64,000 nt of DNA from Canna indica (taxonomy: Eukaryota; Streptophyta; Magnoliopsida; Zingiberales; Cannaceae), in assembly GCA_034359265.1 (NCBI GenBank), contig CP136898.1, forward strand, positions 38,587,501-38,651,500, read 5' to 3'. The position numbers and the translations under genes are program-made. Of this stretch, positions 57,502-64,000 are shown one piece after another; position 1 is the stretch's first letter, and every line of letters starts with the position of its first letter. Below the pieces are notes generated by a model. The model did no database searches. It saw nothing but the letters and a program-made list of their open reading frames with translations, and had not been told where the DNA came from.

Positions 57502-58200
57502 GTTCCTCTAATAGGTCAGTTCAGTGAACTTATTATCCAATGAGCACATGATAAGATGCGCTGATCTGATTCACCTTAAGGCAAAACAAGGTCGCCACGC
57601 ACCGACCCATAGGTGGAGCTCGGCCTCTAGGTAACTTGATACGGCTCGAAAAACATATTTCCAGATATTCCTCAAGCTGCAAAAAGGCCGAAGTCATGAG
57701 CCAACTATACTTAGAGCTCGGCAAGCAATCCTTTAGACTCCGACTGAGCTCAGGGCTGTGAACTGGACTAGTACTATTTGGCTCGACCGGATCAGGCCCA
57801 GCAACGCCCCGCTCTCCTGAATCTGACTTGATCCAGACCGAATGGCTCCACCCGGGGGCTCCACCCAGCCATACAAGGACATCCACATCCTCCTTAATTA
57901 CGAGGGATACATCATTACAAGCCCGACACCTCCGGGATCAGCCTTGACCCATTACGAGCAATATTCCCGTGAGATTACCGAATGGCGCTATTACCTCCAC
58001 CTATAATAAATACAGACATGGCACGCTTCAGGTAACCTAAGTTCCAATTTCATTACCTCCACCTCAAATACCTACTAACTTGAGCGTTTGAGTATCTTTT
58101 GCAGATCCCGATGTTGCACCTAACCAAGAGAGATACCGAACCAGATTGGATTGCTCTGATCCTTAGGCAGGAATAGTTCTTCAATCCTCAGGAAGGAATA
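57502..58200 (+). repeat. End of the copia LTR (minus) and a second gypsy LTR copy
   Basis: Bases 57502 to about 57560 finish the minus copia LTR. From about 57560 the text matches the gypsy LTR at 12956-14878 (TTAATTACGAGGGATAC, CATTACCTCCACCTC, GAGTATCTTTTGCAGATC). It has no primer-binding site after it and is truncated. Confidence 0.65.
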
Positions 58201-58214
58201 GTTTTCTTAATCAT

Positions 58215-58424
58215 CAACATACATTTTGAGGATTATTACATTATGTCTAGACTCAAAAACCTAAACATAAGTCTTCTTTTACTTTCGAGCGCCAATCATC
58301 CGATTTCAGACCTATTCAATTTGAAATCTGAAATTATTTTTCATTCATACATTAGCTCCGAGTTTATTATCATCAAAATCGAGATTAAGATCAATGTTGA
58401 AAACCTTATGCAAACATATTTGAT
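58215..58424 (-). repeat. Fragment of a TGTTGGCC-family LTR
   Basis: Reverse-oriented first 210 bases of the LTR, ending ACCTTATGCAAACA; the rest is missing. Confidence 0.7.
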
Positions 58425-58525
58425 ATCCCCCTAACTATGAAACCTACCTTCATAAATGTCAACCTGCATCTTAATTATGTTCATAATTTAATGTATAATC
58501 ATAAATGATCAACAATGATGGGGGC

Positions 58526-58690
58526 CTACCCATCCTCTGCATGTTTATACTTGAAATGCTAGGATATAACACCTACTAAAATTCATCAATTGGGGGGGGG
58601 GGGGGGGGGGGGGCTACCCATCCTCTGCATATTTATACTTGAATGCTAGTGTATAACACCTACTAAAATTCATTATTAACTCTATTAAGA
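58526..58690. repeat. 88-bp direct duplication with a 22-G run
   Basis: CTACCCATCCTCTGCAT and the following text to AAAATTCAT occur at 58526 and 58614. Between them lies a run of 22 G at 58592-58613. Confidence 0.9.
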
Positions 58691-58767
58691 CTTTATCATT
58701 TGGGAAAATCGACATGTAAATTTTTCAAAATTTATCTGAGGGACCAATGCTTTCGGAAACAAATGAT

Positions 58768-58890
58768 TCTCAATGGACCTCTCCCTCCCCAAGATTGGAT
58801 TAGAATCAATTATGACGCGTTTTACCTAAATCAATAAGGTGGTGCTGAAATTATCATCACAACTCACCAAAGAGAGTGTATCTATGCTTC
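58768..58890 (+). pseudogene. RNase H-like (RVT_3) fragment
   Basis: One frame reads PPQDWIRINYDAFYLNQ, a stop, then GGAEIIITTHQREC. This is the start of the RNase H-like domain found in plant LINEs and related genes (PPPGWIKINVDxAF, then GGAGxVIRD). Only about 40 codons remain. Confidence 0.55.
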
Positions 58891-59340
58891 TTCTTTTTAT
58901 TTTAAACACTTTATTCAGAAGTAATGATACTATTTCATACCCTATCCATTACAAATTCAAAATATATGAACCATATTATTTTGGAAACGGACTAAAAATT
59001 TCTGTTGAATTGTATCAAAGAAAAGTCTCAAGCTCCGTGGTAATTTAGAAGCTTGTTTCAAAACATACTTACTATGTTCAGTAAGTTTTAACATGTATCA
59101 TGTAATTATATTCTTATATCAGCAAATCAAGTCGTCCATTAGACAACAAATAAAGCTCGAATTCGTAAGGAGTCCATAATATGGACTTCCATTCGACTCC
59201 ATAGCTTGATGACATTTTATACGATGACTGTTTTAAACGGACTAATGACCTAATAATATCTTTTTTAAAAAAAAAGAAAAAAAGTTAATGAGAATACTAT
59301 GCATCTCATTGTGAACTTGTCATTTTTTCATATATGTTTT
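58891..59340. other. AT-rich DNA
   Basis: No feature was recognised. Confidence 0.4.
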
Positions 59341-59639
59341 ATATATATATATACTAAAAGCAAAATGCAAACAAGCCACGTGGCACGTGTGTTTGCTGAG
59401 ATGTCAAATTCAAGTTTTTTTAGATTTTTAATAATTTTTTAATACTTTTTAATATACTTTGACTAATACCTCACTTCTCTCTCTTTATCGCCCCACTATC
59501 TCTCTAATATAAATCCACTTACACCTCTTTCTCTCCCCCGTACGGTTTAATGCTTTTAATATCATGCAGTTTTTTTTTTTTTTGCAATCTATCATGCGGT
59601 TTAATAATCGGTTAATGCTCTCTCCATACAATTTGATGT

Positions 59640-59985
59640 GGTTTAACGCTCTCTCCCATGCAATTTAATGCTGCCCTATCTCTCTCCCACGCGAGTTCAC
59701 CCTCCACGTCTCCTCAACATTCTCTTCTTTAATGTTTCTTTCTCCATGCGGTTAATGCTTCTTTTTCATGCTTCATGCTCCTCTCTATCACATCTCTCCA
59801 ACTTTCTCCAACTCTTTCTTCTCCAATTCGGAGAGGAGCTCTTCGTACCCTACTTGGACTCTTCGGAGGAGTGGCACTTCAAGACATTCCTCGACACCAG
59901 CGAGTTCGAGATGCTCCGCTCCCACCGCCTCCTTGACACCGCTGCCATCGCCTCCCCCCGTGCCGCCCTCCTCTACGTCGAGTGA
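59640..59985 (+). other. GC-rich open stretch, possibly a second captured fragment
   Basis: A frame from 59668 becomes protein-like after about 59815 (EELFVPYLDSSEEWHFKTFL) and stops at 59985. The start of the frame is pyrimidine-rich, like a plant leader. I do not recognise the protein. Confidence 0.3.
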
Positions 59986-60385
59986 CGTCAACGATGACAA
60001 CCCCCTTGGCAGACGGCGATTTCGTGAATGCATCCTCGGAGGTGTCACTGACGAACAGCGAGACGACATCATTGATCTCGGCGTCGTCGAGGACGACCTC
60101 ATGCCAGTCCTCCATCGTCGACTCCTTCTGGGAATGTGGGATCGCCGGTCGGATCGAGGTTCGTGATACCAGACCTGTTATTGGAGGCCATGGTGGAGGC
60201 CGTCAGTTCGAAGGACCTCGCATCCGCGATGGAGGCAGTGGGTTACGTGGGATGGGAGGAGGAGGATCCGCCTGGGCCTGAGGCGCCTCTCATGGTGTTT
60301 GTAAACTCACGGAGCGGGGGGCGCCATATATGGTCTCCTCCTCAAGGGCTGGATCTAGGAGTTGATCGGAAAGGAATAGGTCAGA
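59982..60385 (+). pseudogene. Diacylglycerol kinase N-terminal fragment
   Basis: Diacylglycerol kinase phosphorylates diacylglycerol to phosphatidic acid. The first frame ends with SSIVDSFWECGIAGRIEV (about 60100-60160), and a second frame, offset, goes on with RFVIPDLLLEAMVEAVSSKD and then PEAPLMVFVNSRSGGRH (60281-60326). That order, a DSF...GCGLAG-like start, an IPEYL-like helix, then MVFVNxxSGGRHGP, is the beginning of cluster II plant kinases as I recall them. After GGRH the match is lost. Only the first exon region is present, with a frameshift, so it is a broken copy, probably carried here. Confidence 0.6.
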
Positions 60386-60489
60386 GCATCCATCTATATA
60401 TATTTTTCTTTTTCGAATTATTTCTTTATGTATCAACAGATTGAATGTGAAGGAATTTGATCGCATTAGAGCAGATTTCAACGAGAATC

Positions 60490-62000
60490 AGGATATAAGC
60501 CCCATTATTGCTTTATCCAGTCTTATAGCTCTGGAATAGCCGAAGTCTCAAATTGATAGCGATGATAATTAGCTTTATATTCATAACTCTCACTAACGTG
60601 CAAGATCGAATTAGAATATGTGTTATTTCACATTTTCCCCTCGGTGTTCGTCTGGATCTTGGGATGCTACGCTGCTGATCCCAATATCCACGACCTCAAT
60701 TGACGGCAGCTCTACTCCATTGATGTTGTATATATATATATAACCAAGTACTATTAGCATAAATTCTATTAAGGAGCTGACATCCAGAAGAGAGTACAAG
60801 TTTGTTTATTGATGGAGTTGCATAATTAATTCTACTGCTTGTATGTAGATAAATTGGATTCACAATTAAATTTTGCTAATGCAAAAAATTTAATAAGAGT
60901 TTTGTGCTTTTAAAATATTTGTGTTTTTAAAAAATAATATAATTTAGATTATTCTTATTATTGAATTAGTTTTCTATACTTATGCAATTTTAATTGGTTT
61001 AATGTAGTTTATATTTGTCTTATATTTTATGTTTACTTTTAAAAATATTAATATATTTTTCAATTTTATCTATATATATATTTATATCATATAGTATTAT
61101 TTACATTGAAATGATTTTGACTTTTTTATTCAAAAAATTATTATTATTTTAATTTTTAATTTAAAAATTGCTATGAATATATACAAATTAATTTGATTAC
61201 ATCCAATTTTGAAAATTTTGTCAATTTCACAAGTATTCTTTTGTACTTTTCACATTATCTTCTCTTAAAATTTTGTTTTTTTGTTTTTGTTTAATTGGTT
61301 ATTTAATTAGAAAATCTCTCAATTCAACATATTGCTAATGTTTGATTTTTTAAAAATGGTCATTACTTATATATCTAGAAAAAATAAATAAATAAAATTT
61401 AATTGTGAATTATATTATTTCGCATGCGATATAAATTATGAATTAGCATTTTTTTTATCCAATCACATTGAAAATTTGTGTTTATTGTTAATGTTTTAAT
61501 TTTTTTAGAATGTTCAATACTTATATATCTATGAAAAATTATTAATTCACAAAAAAATTTGTAAATTATTATTATCTTAATTATTGATATATTAATTATT
61601 ACTATTTTTAATTTCTAAATTAATAAATTAACAATTTATACATTGCAATATCTAATAAATAATACTTTAATAGGTAATACTAAACTATTATTATAAGTAA
61701 TACTTTTAAAAAAATATTATTATTATTATTATTTATTTTAGGAGGAGAATCACTTTATATGTCAATTTAATTAATATATTTTTCTTATTTTGAATTTTTC
61801 ATCTTATTATCTCTCAAAATTTTGTTACTTATTTAGCTCTAAAACTTTTTATCTAGATTTAACTATATTCAATTGGGAAATAGATCTTACAGTTACAATC
61901 TTTTTTGTGAGAAGACTCACACATATTTCTCTCTCCTTGACTCAATTATGCTTTTAGGTGGTTATTCTCTTTCCTCCGCATACGAAGAGGTCACACCATT
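60490..62000. other. Long AT-rich stretch
   Basis: No coding region, terminal repeat or target duplication was seen. It includes TATATA runs at about 60730 and 61070 and a TTATTATTATT run near 61720. Confidence 0.4.
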
Positions 62001-62274
62001 AGAAAGGAGAGGAGGCAAAATGCCCCGCCTATGAGCTCTAATATACTATGAACTATTGTATTTATTGTTAATGTCAACACAAAATGTCATTATAATAGTA
62101 AAGAGATTTAGATACAATTATAATTTTTTGTTTGTAAACTAGTTATTTATTTTTGTACATTTTTATTGTATTGTGCATGTTATATTGTAAAGATTGTTTT
62201 TTTTTTTTGAAAAAACCAAAGAAGGTCACCTCTCACTCATTGACCGGGAAAAGAGAGCAGAGGGCCCTCGCCGT

Positions 62275-62386
62275 GCTTCCCTCGCCAGCCACATGAGTAG
62301 AAATATATTCCTTATGTGGTGTCATATTATGCTTCCCTCGCCAGCCACATGAGTAGGAGTATATTCCTTATGTGGTGTCATATTAT
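62275..62386. repeat. 56-bp direct duplication
   Basis: GCTTCCCTCGCCAGCCACAT and the following text occur twice in a row, at 62275 and 62331, with a few differences. It lies in the 3' end of the LINE. Confidence 0.9.
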
Positions 62387-62739
62387 TGATCAAAGAACTG
62401 TCCTCATATTTTACAAATTGTTCCATCAAAACACTTGGAATATTAATAGGAAATGCTAAAGAAGGAAAGCTTTGAGATTCCTGAAAACATCCATCCGGGG
62501 GAATTGATTCATGGAAGACTTCATTGGTGTCAATTCTCTTCATACTTGTTGAGCTTTCATCAGTAGAAGAATGAAAATAATAGCTTGGTCTTTGTCTATG
62601 AGGCATAGAATTAAGTTGCATAAATGAGCAGTGGATAACCTTGCTTTCTACGATTGTCTTTTGTGAAAAGCCCACAGTGCCTTGCCTGTTAAATGACTGG
62701 CGGTAGCTTTCATTGGCTGCTACCACAGAAGAAAGTCCA

Positions 62740-63115
62740 TGCTTTGCTAAGTTATGAGCTCTGATGTTTGCAGATCTTTTTATGTGAAACCAACTGAATA
62801 CATTTGTTATAGTGGCTACATCTCTGATGTCAATGACAAGGTCCTTTAGGTGTCAAGGAGCTTTGAGTTTTTGATTCAAGATGTTGATTGCAATTTGACA
62901 GTCTGAAATTATTCTGATACAGCTCAATTTCAAAAATTTGGCTTCTTTAACTGCAAGCCAAATTGCCCACATTTCAACTCGAAGAGGGGAATCAGCTTAT
63001 TTATGAAAAGATTTAGCAGTATAAATTATATTAGCAGCATCAGTAATTAAAACACCATAACCAGCTGATTTGTTTGATAACCATGCGGCATCAAAAAAAA
63101 TGTTTTAATAGGAAT
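62740..63115 (-). pseudogene. LINE RNase H-like domain (RVT_3)
   Basis: On the minus strand FDAAWLSNKSAGYGVLITDA gives the first acidic residue, RVEMWAIWLAVKEAKFL the second, and SDCQIAINILNQ the third; RSANIRAHNLAKHGL is the conserved end. Stops at about 62997 and 62855 break it. Confidence 0.8.
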
Positions 63116-63384
63116 TTTGATTCTGGCAGTCAATATTAATATATAGGGTATAACAATTCAAAAGAAATCATCTCATCTACCTCAGAAATTGGTTTCCTGA
63201 TGACAGAGGGAATAGAGATAGCATGGACTTCAGCTAGAGCTTTGTATAGGAGAGAGTGAAAGCCTACTCTTTTTCCATTGAAACAAAGGTTATTTCTATT
63301 TTTCCATATTTGCCAGAAACCTGCTGCAATGAAACCAGTAAGCTTTTGTTTGCTTTCTTTGACTAGATTTGCTCCTTCATTAAG

Positions 63385-63930
63385 TCATTCACCTTTGTTC
63401 CAATCATTTCTGAAAGAAAATCTAAAATTCAGAGACTGCTCAGCTCTGTCCCAAAATGAGATAGAGAAGGAGCAGTTGAAAAATATATGCTCCAAAGAAT
63501 CAACATTGTTCTTACACAGGAAACAAGGATTCAGTCTTACTTTACTGAAATTTGACAGGTAATCAGTTGTAGGTAACCTTTTCCAAAGTAGCTTCCATGC
63601 AAAAAAAATTATTTTTGGCAAAGCATCAGAGTTCCAAAGGCTAACCCAATTAAACTCAGGTTTCATTTCCAGGCCTGAATTACTTTTCATAAAGTTGTAA
63701 GCAATTTTACAACTTAGTTTTCCTTTATCATTTAATGCCCAGATCCATTTGTCCTTAACATTTCTTTTTGGAATGTAGATTTGGAAAATGTTTTCTGATT
63801 GAATGCTCCCAAAGAGCTCCCTGACAATTCCAACATTCCATTCTGCATCAGTAATGAGCTCAGAAATATTGGAAAAAGTTGAAATTTTATTTATGTTTAC
63901 AAAAGTAGGTCATTTGGAAATAGGCAAGTA
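63385..63930 (-). pseudogene. LINE reverse-transcriptase zinc-binding region (zf-RVT)
   Basis: Minus-strand text reads WNVGIVRELFGSIQSENIF (near 63835), then KWIWALNDKGKLS, then LPKIIFFAWKLLWKRLPTTD and CFLCKNNVDSLEHIFFNCSF with the zinc ligands Cys, Cys, His and Cys in place. It is open apart from a stop at the end of the block (63387-63385). WKNRNNLCFNGKR, the usual linker to RNase H, follows near 63290. Confidence 0.85.
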
Positions 63931-64000
63931 GCTTAACCAGGGATCTTGCAACAGGTCAATATCTTTTCCATTACCTAGTTTTTTCATTAGACCATTTTTC

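Larger units (their letters stand above)
59350..62041 (+). mobile_element. Possible Helitron carrying gene fragments
   Basis: The left side reads TATACTAAAAGCAAAATGC, much like common plant Helitron starts. The right side has a GGCAAAATGCC stem near 62013-62023 and CTAA followed by T at 62038-62042. It contains a host-gene fragment and lacks a replicase gene. The evidence is only suggestive, since Helitrons leave no target duplication and the stem is imperfect. Confidence 0.3.
62196..64000 (-). mobile_element. L1-type LINE, 3' end
   Basis: The element enters from beyond the window end and runs to a poly(A) tail at about 62210-62196 (minus). It carries the reverse-transcriptase zinc-binding region and an RNase H-like domain, with the transcriptase itself outside the window. 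Few stops are present, so it is younger than most neighbours, but it is not intact. Confidence 0.8.

Noticed and set aside
1..64000. tRNA, rRNA or organelle DNA
   Set aside because: I looked for tRNA-like and rRNA-like text and saw none. The TGGTATCAGAG sites are retrotransposon primer-binding sites, not tRNA genes.

Overview
This window is a plant nuclear intergenic region made almost entirely of nested, mostly inactive transposable elements. The evidence is Ty1/copia and Ty3/gypsy polyproteins full of stops and frameshifts, two CACTA (En/Spm) DNA transposons with plant TNP2 and TNPA-like genes, hAT-type miniature elements, an L1-type LINE end, and spliced plant-style genes. It is an angiosperm. 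The GC-rich first exon of the one host gene hints at a monocot, but that is weak evidence. Only one host gene looks intact: a small two-exon gene on the minus strand at 11095-11637, predicted to encode 79 residues. One broken host-gene fragment, resembling the N-terminus of diacylglycerol kinase, lies at 59982-60385.

Layout. 1-3320 is the 3' part of a decayed copia element whose LTR is split by a CACTA transposon (3321-8416). 8474-12955 is lower-repeat, AT-rich DNA with a hAT MITE (9867-10386) and the small host gene. 12956-17486 is a gypsy LTR, primer-binding site, gag and protease, broken by a solo LTR at 13164-14644. 17487 to about 29590 is a Sirevirus-like copia element with an env-like gene and both LTRs, most of its pol deleted, invaded by a minus-strand gag-bearing element (18915-21415) and a solo LTR (24136-25886). 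About 30384-36400 is the 3' end and LTR of another copia element, with two more solo LTRs, one of which carries a second hAT MITE. 36400-42131 is a second minus-strand gag-only element with a solo LTR of its own family inside it. 42132-57560 is the deepest nest: a minus-strand copia LTR holds a roughly 2.6 kb solo-LTR-like unit (42868-57501, target duplication GTTCC), which holds a third gag-only element (44997-57030), which holds a second CACTA (48570-54221, target duplication AAC). 57560-64000 has LTR fragments, a reverse-transcriptase-associated RNase H scrap, a gene-fragment carrier that may be a Helitron, a long AT-rich stretch, and a LINE 3' end on the minus strand.

One LTR family dominates. 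Its LTRs begin TGTTGGCC, are about 1.2-1.75 kb long, and end in ...ACA. It occurs at least nine times: five solo LTRs (four with perfect or near-perfect 5-bp target duplications, one with a decayed duplication), three copies with a gag gene and no detectable pol, and one LTR scrap. The internal copies encode a gag with two CCHC knuckles separated by a coiled coil and carry a cluster of Sirevirus-like polypurine tracts. This fits a non-autonomous gag-only (TR-GAG type) family probably served by a Sirevirus such as the one at 17487-29590. Its LTRs carry a fast-changing array of GGTCGACC-like palindromes just upstream of the TATA box.

The two CACTA elements are different deletion derivatives of one transposase lineage. 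They share a long hairpin just upstream of TNP2 and a 26-bp tandem repeat further upstream, but their subterminal repeats differ in sequence. All family names come from recognising motifs by eye; no database search was run.
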